64,000 nucleotides of DNA, from contig DASVBS010000045.1 in assembly GCA_036375715.1 (NCBI GenBank), positions 1 to 64,000 on the forward strand, written 5' to 3'. Made by a program: the position numbers and the translations under genes. Position 1 is the first letter of the stretch. Each line of letters starts with the position of its first letter. Below are positions 19,170 through 28,180 of the stretch, one piece after another. Origin of the DNA: Longimicrobiaceae bacterium (GTDB lineage: Bacteria; Gemmatimonadota; Gemmatimonadetes; Longimicrobiales; Longimicrobiaceae). The notes below the pieces were generated by a model. That model was given only the letters and a program-made list of their open reading frames with translations. It was not told where the DNA came from and ran no database searches.

Positions 19170-19415
19170 CCTGAGGGAGTTGGGAGGTAGGAGTTAGGAG
19201 GTGGGTGAGGAATTGGTGGGAAGGGGAAGGGGAGCAGCCAGAAGCCAGGAGCCAGAATGAGCGTGGGCGGTTCCTGTGTGGGCGGCGAGATGATATCTTC
19301 GCCGACGCTCCTAGCCGTCCTGTAGCCGTAACGAAGTCAATACTCTGGAGTTGAAGCCGGCGGGAGGGGAACTTCTAGCTTCTAGCTCCTAGCTCCTTCT
19401 GCTGGCTCCTGGCTC
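19170..19415. repeat. Purine-rich and CTAGCTCC low-complexity repeats
   Basis: The spacer before lpxD holds GGGAGTTGGGAGGTAGGAG-type runs near 19178-19203 and CTTCTAG/CTCCTAG runs near 19374-19395, roughly complementary in character. AGCCAGGAGCCAG (19243-19255) is a perfect 13-base inverted copy of CTGGCTCCTGGCT (19402-19414). The arms are about 146 bases apart. No coding potential is seen. Confidence 0.6.
19271..19299 (+). promoter_or_regulatory. Possible extended -10 promoter of the lpx operon
   Basis: TGATATCTT contains an extended -10 (TGnTATCTT, hexamer at 19294-19299) with a weak -35 TTCCTG (19271-19276) at 17 bases. It lies after the ompH terminator and about 170 bases before lpxD, leaving a leader that contains one arm of the inverted repeat. 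Confidence 0.5.
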
Positions 19416-19472
19416 GCCGACGGCGCGAATCCGAAGAATACTCCTGATCCTGAAACTTCCGAGCATCTGTCC

Positions 19473-20498
19473 ATGCCCCTCACCCTTTCCGCCGTCGCCG
19501 AGCGCGTCGGTGGTGTACTGAACGGGGATCCGGACCACACGATCATCGGCGTCGCGCCTGTCGATCTGGCCGGTCCGGAGCACCTTTCATTTGTTGCCAA
19601 CCCCCGGTACCTCCCGTATGTTCAGGGCACCCGGGCGGGGGCCCTGTTGGTGCCGGGATCGCTGGTGGATCGCGTGCCGGAGGGGCTGGCGACCATCACG
19701 GTGAAGGACCCGCACGTGGCGCTGTACCGCGTGCTTCCCATCCTTCATCCGCCGGAGCCCGTGGAGCCGGGCGTGCACGCCACGGCGGTGGTGGAGGAGG
19801 ACGTCGAGTTGGGCGAAAACGTGCACATCGGCCCCTTCGCGGTGGTGGAGCGAGGAGCGCGGTTGGGAGACCGGGTGCGGGTCGGGGCGCACGCGGTGGT
19901 GGGACGAGGCGCCCGCGTTGGCAACGACTCCATCATCCATTCGCAGGCCACGCTCTACCCGGGAGTCGTGCTCGGAGAGCGTTGCGTGATCCACAGCGGA
20001 GCGCGGATCGGCAAGGAGGGCTTTGGCTTCGTCTGGGTCGACGGGGGCCATCGCAAGCTCCCTCAGGTCGGCGGATGCGTGCTCGGCAACGACGTTGAGG
20101 TGGGGTGCAACACCACCATCGATCGGGGTTCTGTCGGCGACACAGTGGTGGGAGACGGCACCAAGATCGACAACCTCGTCCAGCTCGGGCACAACGATCG
20201 CATCGGTCGCCATGTGATCCTCGTGTCGCAGGTGGGGATCTCCGGTAGCACCACCGTGGGCGACGGGGCGGTCCTCGCCGGCCAGGTCGGGGTGGCAGGC
20301 CACCTGACCATCGGAGCCGGGGCCCGGGTGGGCGGGCAGGCGGGCGTGATCGGTGACGTACCGCCAGGGGCTACCTACTCCGGGTATCCCGCGCGTCCGC
20401 ATCGGGAGGCCATGCGCTCCCAGGGGCTCATCGCGAAGCTCGGGGAGCTGTATCGTCGTGTCCAGGCCCTGGAGAAGCACCTGGGGCTGGGGAAATGA
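19473..20498 (+). CDS. lpxD: UDP-3-O-acylglucosamine N-acyltransferase
   Basis: A 341-residue LpxD, third enzyme of lipid A synthesis, which adds an N-linked hydroxyacyl chain to UDP-3-O-acyl-GlcN. A uridine-binding N-terminal domain (about 1-95) precedes a left-handed beta-helix of hexapeptide repeats. The active-site segment NLVQLGHNDRIGRHV carries the catalytic His. Helical residues at the end (LGELYRRVQALEKHL) close the trimer. lpxC-fabZ follows after 43 bases. Confidence 0.95.
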   Translation: MPLTLSAVAERVGGVLNGDPDHTIIGVAPVDLAGPEHLSFVANPRYLPYVQGTRAGALLVPGSLVDRVPEGLATITVKDPHVALYRVLPILHPPEPVEPGVHATAVVEEDVELGENVHIGPFAVVERGARLGDRVRVGAHAVVGRGARVGNDSIIHSQATLYPGVVLGERCVIHSGARIGKEGFGFVWVDGGHRKLPQVGGCVLGNDVEVGCNTTIDRGSVGDTVVGDGTKIDNLVQLGHNDRIGRHVILVSQVGISGSTTVGDGAVLAGQVGVAGHLTIGAGARVGGQAGVIGDVPPGATYSGYPARPHREAMRSQGLIAKLGELYRRVQALEKHLGLGK

Positions 20499-20541
20499 GC
20501 CGGTTAATTCGACAGAAGCGTTCGACGCGTCGTTGATAGGA

Positions 20542-21831
20542 ATGAGCACACCGAGACAACGGACCGTATCCCGAGAAGGGGAGCTGCGGGGGACCGGCCT
20601 TCACACCGGTATCGAGGCTCGGCTGCGTGTGCGACCCGCCCCCGTGGACCGCGGGATCGTGTTCCGCCGCACCGACCTCGAAGGGGCGAGCGAGGTCGAG
20701 GCCTCGGTTGCCAACGTGGTTGATACCGATCGCGGCACCACCCTCGCCGTGGGGGAAGCCCGCGTCCACACGGTGGAGCACATCCTTTCGGCGGCGATCG
20801 GAGCGGGGATCGACAACCTGATCGTCGAGCTGGACGGGCCAGAACCTCCCGCCGTGGACGGCTCCGCGCAGCCCTTCCTGGAGCTCCTGCAGGGTTGCGG
20901 AATCGAGGAGCAGGACGCCCCGGTGCGCATCATCCAGATCTCCGACACCTTCTCCGTCCAGGAGGGTGATGCGGAGTATGTGGTCGCGCCTGCCTCGAGC
21001 TATCGCATCTCTACCACGATCGACTTCGACCACCCGCGGATCCGTCAGCAGTACTTTTCGATCGAGGTGGATCCCGAGCGGTACGCGGCGCAGGTCGCTC
21101 CCGCGCGGACGTTCGGTTTCGTCCGCGAGGTGGAGGCGCTGAAGAGTCGCGGCCTCGCGCTCGGCGGAAGCCCCGAGAACGCCATCGTCCTCACCGACGA
21201 AGGACTGCACGAGGGAACGGACCTGCGCTTCCCGGACGAGTTCGTGCGCCATAAAACGCTCGACCTCATCGGCGACCTGGCCCTGCTGGGGGCGCGGTTG
21301 GAGGGTCACGTGATCGCGCACCGGCCGAGCCACCGCGGCAACGTGGAGCTCGTCCGCGAGATCCAGGCACGGGCGGAGCGCAAGGCGCTCGCGCGCCCGA
21401 TCCTGAACATCCAGCAGATCCTACAGTATCTCCCGCATCGTTACCCCTTCCTTCTCGTCGATCGCGTGATCGAATATGAGGAGGGGAAGCGGATCGTGGG
21501 GCTGAAGAACGTCACCATCAACGAGCCGTTCTTCGTCGGGCATTTCCCGGGACACCCGATCATGCCGGGGGTGCTGATCATCGAGGCGATGGCCCAGGTG
21601 GGTGGCCTGCTGGTGATGGACATGATCGAGAACCCCGAAGACAAGATTGTCTACTTCATGTCGCTCGATAACGTGAAGTGGCGCCGCCCGGTGACTCCGG
21701 GCGACCAGATCCGCTTCGAGGTCGAGGTCGTCCAGATCCGTGGGCACACCGCCAAGATGAGGGGTGTGGGGATCGTGGATCGGCAGGTGGTCGCGGAGGC
21801 GGACATGATGGCGCGCGTGGTGGATCGCTGA
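20542..21831 (+). CDS. lpxC-fabZ: Bifunctional UDP-3-O-acyl-GlcNAc deacetylase / 3-hydroxyacyl-ACP dehydratase
   Basis: A 429-residue natural fusion. Residues 1 to about 280 are LpxC, the zinc deacetylase that commits to lipid A: H76 and H80 (HTVEH), H237 and D241 (HKTLD) and H264 (RPSHRG) match the metal and catalytic residues. Residues about 290-429 are FabZ, which dehydrates 3-hydroxyacyl-ACP: [12 protein letters not shown], then [11 protein letters not shown] with H334 and E348. Such fusions are known in Bacteroidota, Chlorobi and relatives, and couple lipid A to fatty acid supply. The ATG at 20542 has only a weak SD (GATAGGA); no better in-frame start exists. lpxA follows three bases later. 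Confidence 0.96.
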   Translation: MSTPRQRTVSREGELRGTGLHTGIEARLRVRPAPVDRGIVFRRTDLEGASEVEASVANVVDTDRGTTLAVGEARVHTVEHILSAAIGAGIDNLIVELDGPEPPAVDGSAQPFLELLQGCGIEEQDAPVRIIQISDTFSVQEGDAEYVVAPASSYRISTTIDFDHPRIRQQYFSIEVDPERYAAQVAPARTFGFVREVEALKSRGLALGGSPENAIVLTDEGLHEGTDLRFPDEFVRHKTLDLIGDLALLGARLEGHVIAHRPSHRGNVELVREIQARAERKALARPILNIQQILQYLPHRYPFLLVDRVIEYEEGKRIVGLKNVTINEPFFVGHFPGHPIMPGVLIIEAMAQVGGLLVMDMIENPEDKIVYFMSLDNVKWRRPVTPGDQIRFEVEVVQIRGHTAKMRGVGIVDRQVVAEADMMARVVDR

Positions 21832-21834
21832 AGA

Positions 21835-22635
21835 ATGAGCGCGCACGCACCACATTCCGCTTCCGGGGGGATTCACCCCACCGCAATCGTCGACGAGAGC
21901 GCACAGATCGGCGAAGGCGTCACGATCGGCCCCTACAGCATCGTGGGACCGGGGGTCTCCATCGGCCCGCGCACGCGTATCGGTCCGCACGTGCTGATCG
22001 AGCGCGACGTGACCGTCGGAGCCGATTGCGTGTTCCACAAAGGCGCGGTGATCGGGACCGATCCTCAGGACCTCAAGTACGACGGGGAGCCGACGAAGCT
22101 GGTGATCGGCGACCGCACCGTGATCCGTGAGTACGCCACCCTGAATCGGGGTACCAGCGCGCTCGGTCGCACCACCGTGGGTAGCGATTGCCTGCTGATG
22201 GCGTACACGCACGTCGCCCACGATTGCCAGATCGGCGATCGGGTGATCCTGTCGAACTCTGTCAACATGGGTGGTCACGTGACCATCGAGGACTGGGCGA
22301 TCGTGGGGGGTGGCACGCAGATCCACCAGTTCGTCCGCATCGGGTGCCATGCCTTCGTGGGGGGCGCCTCGGCAGTGAGAAAGGACGTGCCGCCCTTCGT
22401 GAAAGCCTCCGGGAGCCCGATGCAGCTCTACGGATTGAACACGGTGGGGCTGCAGCGCCGCGGCTTCTCAGAAGAGGTGCGCCGGGAGCTCAAGCGGGCG
22501 TACCGCCTCTTCTTCGCTTCGTCGTACAACACCACGCAGGCGCTCGCGCGGGCCCGCGACGAGCTTCGCTCCCTTCCGGAGATCGAGACCTTCCTGGCCT
22601 TCTTCGAGGAGAGCGGGCGAGGGGTGTCGGTATGA
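21835..22635 (+). CDS. lpxA: Acyl-ACP--UDP-N-acetylglucosamine O-acyltransferase
   Basis: A 266-residue LpxA, first enzyme of lipid A synthesis. It is a left-handed beta-helix with many hexapeptide repeats (IGEGVTIGPYSIV and onward). The catalytic His is in LLMAYTHVAHDCQIGD. The helical C-terminal part (EVRRELKRAYRLFF) completes the trimer. Its stop overlaps the start of the following oxidoreductase gene (ATGA). Confidence 0.95.
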   Translation: MSAHAPHSASGGIHPTAIVDESAQIGEGVTIGPYSIVGPGVSIGPRTRIGPHVLIERDVTVGADCVFHKGAVIGTDPQDLKYDGEPTKLVIGDRTVIREYATLNRGTSALGRTTVGSDCLLMAYTHVAHDCQIGDRVILSNSVNMGGHVTIEDWAIVGGGTQIHQFVRIGCHAFVGGASAVRKDVPPFVKASGSPMQLYGLNTVGLQRRGFSEEVRRELKRAYRLFFASSYNTTQALARARDELRSLPEIETFLAFFEESGRGVSV

Positions 22636-23621
22636 CCACCGCGGCGCTGCCGGTCGGAGTGGTGGGGGTCGGCAGCCTCGGCTTTCACCACGCTCGGATT
22701 CTGCGCGAGGTCCCCGGTGCGCGGATGGTGGGCATCTTCGACTCCAACCCGCAGCGCGCTGAAGAGGTGGCCCGTGAGCTCGGGGTGCGCTCCTTCCCGA
22801 CAATCGAGGATCTGCTCGAGCAAGTCGAGGCCGCGATCGTGGCGGTGCCGACCGTGTCGCACCACGGTGTGGCCATGGAGGCGCTGCGTCGCGGCGTGCA
22901 CCTGCTCATCGAGAAGCCGCTTGCCACCAACCTCGAGCAGGCGGACGAAATCGTGCACGCGGCGTCCGCCCGGGGATTGCTGATCGGCACCGGGCACGTA
23001 GAGCGGTTCAACTCGGCGGTGCGCGCGGCCGAGCGCTTCGTGCACTCCCCGCGCTTCGTCGAATCGCACCGGCTGGCGCCGTTCAATCCGCGCGGCACCG
23101 ACGTCGCGGTGGTGCTGGACCTCATGATCCACGACATCGACCTCGTGCTGAGCCTGCTGCGCGCCCCGGTGGCCCAGGTCGACGCCGTGGGCGTGCCGGT
23201 GCTCACCCCGAACGTGGACATCGCCAACGCGCGGCTTCGCTTCGAGGGAGGCGCGGTCGCCAACATTACCGCCAGCCGGGTCTCGCGCGACCGGATGCGC
23301 AAGATCCGCCTTTTCCAGCCGTCCGGTTACCTCAGCCTGGACCTGGCGGCAGGCACTGGCGAATTTCTCCGCATTCGCGAGGGCGTCGTGCTGGGAAATT
23401 TCACGGGGGAGATGCCGCGACTCTCCGAGATCGTGGAGCGAGTGGAGCTGGGAGGCGACGGCAAGGAGCCGCTCCGAGCCGAGCTGGAATCGTTCGTGGC
23501 CGCGGTGAAGGGAGACGCCGAGCTGGTGGTGAGCGGTGAGGACGGGCGTCGTGCACTGGCGGTCGCGCTCGAGATCATGCAGCGGAGCGAAGAACATGTC
23601 TCTCATGCGAGTGCGTCGTGA
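22632..23621 (+). CDS. Gfo/Idh/MocA-family NAD(P)-dependent oxidoreductase
   Basis: A 329-residue oxidoreductase. The N-terminal Rossmann motif is GVVGVGSLGFHHARIL (residues 8-23) and the family signature EKPLATNLEQAD follows near residue 95. The C-terminal domain carries DLMIHDIDLVLSLL with the catalytic-region His. It sits between lpxA and lpxB, overlapping lpxA by four bases. GnnA, a member of this family, oxidises UDP-GlcNAc at C3 so that an aminotransferase (GnnB) can make the diamino sugar for amide-linked lipid A; position suggests a related role, but no gnnB-like gene is present here. Substrate not determined. Confidence 0.85.
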   Translation: MTTAALPVGVVGVGSLGFHHARILREVPGARMVGIFDSNPQRAEEVARELGVRSFPTIEDLLEQVEAAIVAVPTVSHHGVAMEALRRGVHLLIEKPLATNLEQADEIVHAASARGLLIGTGHVERFNSAVRAAERFVHSPRFVESHRLAPFNPRGTDVAVVLDLMIHDIDLVLSLLRAPVAQVDAVGVPVLTPNVDIANARLRFEGGAVANITASRVSRDRMRKIRLFQPSGYLSLDLAAGTGEFLRIREGVVLGNFTGEMPRLSEIVERVELGGDGKEPLRAELESFVAAVKGDAELVVSGEDGRRALAVALEIMQRSEEHVSHASAS

Positions 23622-23727
23622 GCGTCGAGCGGTAGGCTCCGGGCTGAAGCGAGGCATGCCCGTGTGGCGGCTGGTGGCTCTGCTCATCCTGGTGCTCGCG
23701 CTCATCTGGTGGCTGGGTGGCCTGTAG
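23596..23727 (+). CDS. Small single-span membrane protein
   Basis: A 43-residue frame (MSLMRVRRERRAVG...) with a basic N-terminus followed by one hydrophobic helix, VWRLVALLILVLALIWWLGGL, at the C-terminus, predicting an N-in inner-membrane protein. It overlaps the last 26 bases of the oxidoreductase gene, and its TAG stop shares its last base with the GTG start of lpxB, so it may be translationally coupled. An ATG at 23656 would give a 23-residue form consisting of little more than the membrane helix. No family is recognised. Confidence 0.5.
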   Translation: MSLMRVRRERRAVGSGLKRGMPVWRLVALLILVLALIWWLGGL

Positions 23728-24884
23728 TGACGTTGACAGCGGATACCGACGGACGGGGGCGCTCGAGGGCGCCCCTGATCTTCATCTCGGCGGGCGAGCC
23801 TTCCGGCGACCTTCACGGTGCGGGGCTCGCCCGCGCGTTACGGGAGCGCATTCCCGGGGTGCGGCTGATCGGGCTCGGGGGAGCGCGCATGGTCGCGGAA
23901 GGCGTCGAGCTCCTGGCGACGGTTGAAGATCTCGCGGTGATGGGGTTTGCCGAAGTCGCGGCCCGGCTCCCGTTCTTCGTGAAGCTCAGGAGGCGGGTGT
24001 TCTCCGTGGTCGAGCGCGAGCGCGTCGACCTGGTCATCCCGATCGACTACCCGGGCTTCAACCTGCGCCTGGCGCGCTTCGCCCACGACCGGGGGGTGAA
24101 GGTGCTGTACTACATCGCTCCTCAGGTGTGGGCGTGGCACGCCTCGCGAGCCGCCGACCTCGCACGCGACACCGACGAAGTGGCGGTGATCCTGCCGTTC
24201 GAAGAGGAGTTTCTGCGAAAGGCCGGGGCCTCCGCCAAGTTCGTCGGCCATCCCCTTCTGGACCTACCGGCGCCGTCGCGCCCGCGTGAGGAGGTGCTGC
24301 GAGGATGGGGGCTGGATCCCCAACGCCCGGTGCTCGCTCTCTTTCCCGGCTCCAGGCCGCAGGAAGTCCGACGACACCTGGACCTCTTCAACGCTGCGGC
24401 GGCGGCCGTGCAGCGGGAGCGGCCGGAGGTGCAGCCGATCATCGGGGCCTCACCCGACCTGGATCGGGAGGTGTTCGCCGGGGCTCGCTGGCCGCTCGCG
24501 GATGATCCTCGAGCCCTCCTTCACCATACCACGGCCGCACTGGTGAAATCCGGTACCACCACGCTCGAGGCGGCGCTGGCCGAGACACCGTTCGTCGTCG
24601 CCTACCGTATGAACCCGCTCTCGTATCGCATCGCGCGTCGGCTGGTGAAGGTGCCCCACATCGCCCTCGCGAACCTGGTGGCCGAGGAACGGCTCGCCCC
24701 GGAGCTGGTGCAGGAAGCAGCGACCCCGGAGACCCTCCGCGACGCAGCGCTCCCGCTGCTCGACCTGCATTCATCCGAGCGTCAGCGGATGGTGGAAGGA
24801 TTGCGGCGGGTGCGGGCGAGGCTCGGGGGAGAAGGAGCCGCCCGGCGCGTCGCCGAGGACGCCGCGGCGCTGCTGGGGAGATGA
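23727..24884 (+). CDS. lpxB: Lipid-A-disaccharide synthase
   Basis: A 385-residue GT19 enzyme that joins UDP-diacylglucosamine and lipid X into the lipid A disaccharide. Family motifs are ISAGEPSGDLHGA near the N-terminus, IDYPGFNLRLA, YYIAPQVWAWH, LALFPGSRPQEV and the C-terminal YRMNPLSYRIARRLVKVPHI. The GTG at 23727 is chosen because it gives the normal N-terminus and overlaps the preceding stop. The gene ends in an ATGA overlap with the acyltransferase. Confidence 0.95.
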   Translation: MTLTADTDGRGRSRAPLIFISAGEPSGDLHGAGLARALRERIPGVRLIGLGGARMVAEGVELLATVEDLAVMGFAEVAARLPFFVKLRRRVFSVVERERVDLVIPIDYPGFNLRLARFAHDRGVKVLYYIAPQVWAWHASRAADLARDTDEVAVILPFEEEFLRKAGASAKFVGHPLLDLPAPSRPREEVLRGWGLDPQRPVLALFPGSRPQEVRRHLDLFNAAAAAVQRERPEVQPIIGASPDLDREVFAGARWPLADDPRALLHHTTAALVKSGTTTLEAALAETPFVVAYRMNPLSYRIARRLVKVPHIALANLVAEERLAPELVQEAATPETLRDAALPLLDLHSSERQRMVEGLRRVRARLGGEGAARRVAEDAAALLGR

Positions 24885-25555
24885 CAAGGCTGACGCAGCG
24901 GGGTAAGGAGGCGCGCCCGCCGCGGAGCGTACGGATCGTGTCGCGGCTCGGTGGCACCCTGCTGACCACCCTGATGCGCACGACGCGCTTCGAGCGCTCC
25001 GGGGTGCAGTACTACGATGCCTGGATCGGCAGCGGCCGGCCGGCTATCTACGTGCTCTGGCACGGACGGTTGCTCCCCTGCGCCTATTATCACCGACATC
25101 ACGGCCTGGCGACGTTGATCAGCCGCCACCGTGATGGCGACTATATCGCCGGAGTAGTGGAGAAGTGGGGATTCAGGGTGGTGCGCGGCTCGAGCTCGCG
25201 CGGGGGTGCCTCGGCGCTGCTGCAGATGGTGCGGCTGCTACGGGAGGGCGTAGGGCTCGCCGTCACCCCGGACGGCCCTCGAGGACCGCGCCAGAAGATG
25301 AAGACCGGTCCTCTCTTCGCCGCCCAGCGGGCGGGAGTGCCGCTGATCCCGGTGACGGCCGGAACGCGCCAGGCCTGGTGGTTCGAGGGTTGGGATCGCT
25401 TCCTCGTCCCCAGGCCATTTGCCCGGATTCACCTGGCTTATGGGGAGCCCCTCTTCGTGCCTCCGGAGGCAGGCGAGAGCGAGATCCAGCGGCTGGCGGC
25501 CCAGCTCGAGCAGAGCCTCAACGAGCTGACCGCCCGGGTCGACCGGGAGGGTTGA
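24881..25555 (+). CDS. DUF374 lysophospholipid-acyltransferase-like protein
   Basis: A 224-residue protein of the DUF374 branch of the LPLAT superfamily. IYVLWHGRLLPCAYYH holds the catalytic-type His, and the VTPDGPRGPRQKMKTG segment is the family's acceptor-site signature. Between lpxB and lpxK, it is a candidate late acyltransferase for lipid A, replacing LpxL/LpxM or acting on a related lipid; this role is inferred from position. It overlaps lpxB by four bases and lies four bases before lpxK. Confidence 0.85.
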   Translation: MTRLTQRGKEARPPRSVRIVSRLGGTLLTTLMRTTRFERSGVQYYDAWIGSGRPAIYVLWHGRLLPCAYYHRHHGLATLISRHRDGDYIAGVVEKWGFRVVRGSSSRGGASALLQMVRLLREGVGLAVTPDGPRGPRQKMKTGPLFAAQRAGVPLIPVTAGTRQAWWFEGWDRFLVPRPFARIHLAYGEPLFVPPEAGESEIQRLAAQLEQSLNELTARVDREG

Positions 25556-25559
25556 GGGG

Positions 25560-26588
25560 ATGGCGCCGGGGCTGCGAGAGTGGGTGCCGAGGTGGTGGCG
25601 AGGAGAGGCGGGGTGGGTCGGACGCGGCGCCAGCGCTGCCCTGTGGCCGGCTGAACAGCTCTTTCGCGGGATCGTCGCTGCCCGAAACCGGGCGTTCGAT
25701 TCCGGATTGCTGCGGAGTGAGCGGGCGCCCATTCCGGTGATCAGCGTGGGAAACCTGGGAGTGGGCGGGGCAGGGAAGACCCCCTTTGCGGCGTGGGTCG
25801 CAGGCCGCCTGCATGAGTATGGTCGCCGCCCGGCGATCGTGCTGCGCGGCTACGGAGCCGACGAGATCCTCGTCCACCGTGAGCTGAACCCCGACGTCCC
25901 CGTGCACGCGGCGCGAGCGAGGATCGAGGGGGTGCGGGAGGCGGCTGCCCGGGGCAGCGACGTGGTCATCCTCGACGACGGGTTCCAGCATCGCGCCATC
26001 CAGCGGGACCTGGACGTCGTCCTGCTCACCGCGGATGGCTGGACCGGAGAGGTGCGACTCCTTCCGCGTGGCCCCTGGCGCGAAGACCTGGGGGCGCTCC
26101 GTCGGGCGGACCTGGTGGTGGTGACTCGCAAGGCTGCCGACGACCGAGCCGTGGGCGAACTGGTGAGGGTGGTGGGGTGCTGGGTCGATGCCGCTCGGAT
26201 CATCGAGTGCCGGCTCGCGATGGGAGAGTTGTCGAGGATGGGTGGCGCGACGGTCGAGCGTGTCTCGCCGGGGTGGCTGGCGGGACGGGCGGTTCTCGCG
26301 GTAACGTCACTGGCGCATCCGGAGCCGTTCGTCGCCCAGTTGCGAGCCTGCGGCGCGCAGGTCGAGCTGGCCGCGTATCCGGATCACCACGAGTTCAGTT
26401 CGGCGGATGCATTGGAGATTGCGGCGCGGGTGGGAAACCGGCCGCTGGTCATGACCCTCAAGGAAGCGGTGAAGCTGCGCCGGCTTCTCCCGCCGGAGGT
26501 GCAGGGTTGGACGGTGAGTCAGGAGCTGACGGTGGAGAAGGGTGGTGACGTCCTGGACGCGGCGCTTCGGAGGGCACTGAGCGAATGA
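25560..26588 (+). CDS. lpxK: Tetraacyldisaccharide 4'-kinase
   Basis: A 342-residue LpxK that phosphorylates the 4' position of the lipid A disaccharide to give lipid IVA. The P-loop is SVGNLGVGGAGKTPF (about residues 62-76), with the family segment VILDDGFQHRAIQRDLD and a DHHEF motif in the C-terminal half (AYPDHHEFSSAD). An amphipathic N-terminal region anchors it to the membrane. It overlaps nadB by four bases. Confidence 0.94.
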   Translation: MAPGLREWVPRWWRGEAGWVGRGASAALWPAEQLFRGIVAARNRAFDSGLLRSERAPIPVISVGNLGVGGAGKTPFAAWVAGRLHEYGRRPAIVLRGYGADEILVHRELNPDVPVHAARARIEGVREAAARGSDVVILDDGFQHRAIQRDLDVVLLTADGWTGEVRLLPRGPWREDLGALRRADLVVVTRKAADDRAVGELVRVVGCWVDAARIIECRLAMGELSRMGGATVERVSPGWLAGRAVLAVTSLAHPEPFVAQLRACGAQVELAAYPDHHEFSSADALEIAARVGNRPLVMTLKEAVKLRRLLPPEVQGWTVSQELTVEKGGDVLDAALRRALSE

Positions 26589-28180
26589 GCGAGAGGCGAG
26601 AGGCGGACATCCTGGTGATCGGGACGGGCAGCGCCGGTCTGTTCTTCGCGCTGAAGGCGGCGCGCTTTGCCCGGGTCGCGGTGATTACCAAGAAGGATCG
26701 TCCGGAGTCGAGCACGAACTACGCGCAGGGCGGTATCGCCGCCGTCTTCGCGCCTGACGACTCTCCGCGGCTGCACGCGGCCGACACGTTCGTGGCCGGA
26801 GCCGGTCTCTGTCACGCGGACGCGGTGGACGTGCTCGTCCGCGAGGGTCCGCAGCGCGTCCGCGAGTTGATCGACATCGGCGTGCAGTTCTCGCGGGAGG
26901 GAAACAAACTCTCGCTGGGGCGGGAAGGGGGGCATTCCCGCCGCCGTATCGTTCGCGCGCAGGATCTGACCGGTCGGGAGGTCGAGCGCGCGCTGCTCGA
27001 GGCGGTCGCGGAATCACCCAACGTGGAACTGCTGGAGAACCACATCGCGGTAGACCTGCTCACAGGGGAAGACCCCGAAACGGGGGAGACCTGTTGCGTA
27101 GGGGCGATGGTGCTGGGCCCGAATGGAGGTCGCCTCTACCCGGTGGAAGCGCGAGCGGTGGTGCTCGCCACCGGCGGATGCGGCCAGGTCTACCGGCATA
27201 CGACCAACCCCGGGATCGCAACCGGAGACGGGATCGCCATGGCGTACCGGGCCGGGGCCGCGATCGCCAACATGGAGTTCGTGCAGTTCCACCCCACCGC
27301 ACTCTACCCGGCGCAGGAGCAGACCTTCCTCATCTCCGAAGCCGTCCGTGGCGAAGGGGCCGTCCTGAGGCGCCGCGATGGCACGGCCTTCATGGACAGC
27401 TATCACCCGCTCGCCTCGCTGGCCCCGCGGGACGTGGTTGCGAGGGCGATCGACCGAGAGATGAAGCGGACGGGCGACCCTTACGTCCTGCTCGATTGCT
27501 CGCCGATTCCCGATGACGAGATCCGGGAGCGCTTCCCCAACATTCTGCGGGTGACGGGGGAGCGGGGGATCGACATGTTGAAGGAGCCCATCCCGGTGGT
27601 CCCGGCCGCCCACTACCAATGCGGCGGAGTGCTCACGGATACCCATGGGCGCACAACCCTCCCCCGCCTCTTCGCCATCGGCGAGACCTCCTGCACCGGT
27701 GTCCATGGAGCCAATCGGCTGGCCTCAAACTCCCTGCTCGAGGCACTGGTGTTCGCACATCGTGCCGCGGAGACGCTGGAAGAGAACCTGGGTCGCATGG
27801 CGCCGATCCCCCCGCGTGACGGCGGTCACAATCCCGGGAACGCGCCCGTGGAAGCGGTGCTGCTGGTGCACGACCGCGAGGAGGTGCGTTCGTTGATGTG
27901 GGACCTGGTCGGAATCGTGCGCAACGACGAGCGGCTTGCCCTGGCGCGGGGGCGGATGGAGGAGATCGCCGTGCAGTACGACCGCCTGTGGCGGAAGTGT
28001 CAGCCGCAGCCCGAGCTGATTGAGTTGCGAAACCTGATACAGACTGCTCTTTTGATCATTCGCAGCGCCCAGAGCCGTAAGGAGAGCCGCGGCCTTCACT
28101 ACAACCTGGATTATCCGTTTCGCGACAACGAGCGGTGCCTGCGCGATACGGTGCTGTCGCGCGGGGGCGCGCCGTCGTGA
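26585..28180 (+). CDS. nadB: L-aspartate oxidase
   Basis: A 531-residue FAD enzyme that oxidises L-aspartate to iminoaspartate, first step of de novo NAD synthesis. The FAD-binding GTGSAGLFFALKAA is at the N-terminus, then SSTNYAQGGIAAVF, HYQCGGV and GETSCTGVHGANRLASNSLLE, all typical of NadB. The C-terminal helical domain is intact. nadA and nadC are not in the window. The gene is embedded between lpxK and rlmH with four-base overlaps at both ends. Confidence 0.95.
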   Translation: MSERREADILVIGTGSAGLFFALKAARFARVAVITKKDRPESSTNYAQGGIAAVFAPDDSPRLHAADTFVAGAGLCHADAVDVLVREGPQRVRELIDIGVQFSREGNKLSLGREGGHSRRRIVRAQDLTGREVERALLEAVAESPNVELLENHIAVDLLTGEDPETGETCCVGAMVLGPNGGRLYPVEARAVVLATGGCGQVYRHTTNPGIATGDGIAMAYRAGAAIANMEFVQFHPTALYPAQEQTFLISEAVRGEGAVLRRRDGTAFMDSYHPLASLAPRDVVARAIDREMKRTGDPYVLLDCSPIPDDEIRERFPNILRVTGERGIDMLKEPIPVVPAAHYQCGGVLTDTHGRTTLPRLFAIGETSCTGVHGANRLASNSLLEALVFAHRAAETLEENLGRMAPIPPRDGGHNPGNAPVEAVLLVHDREEVRSLMWDLVGIVRNDERLALARGRMEEIAVQYDRLWRKCQPQPELIELRNLIQTALLIIRSAQSRKESRGLHYNLDYPFRDNERCLRDTVLSRGGAPS

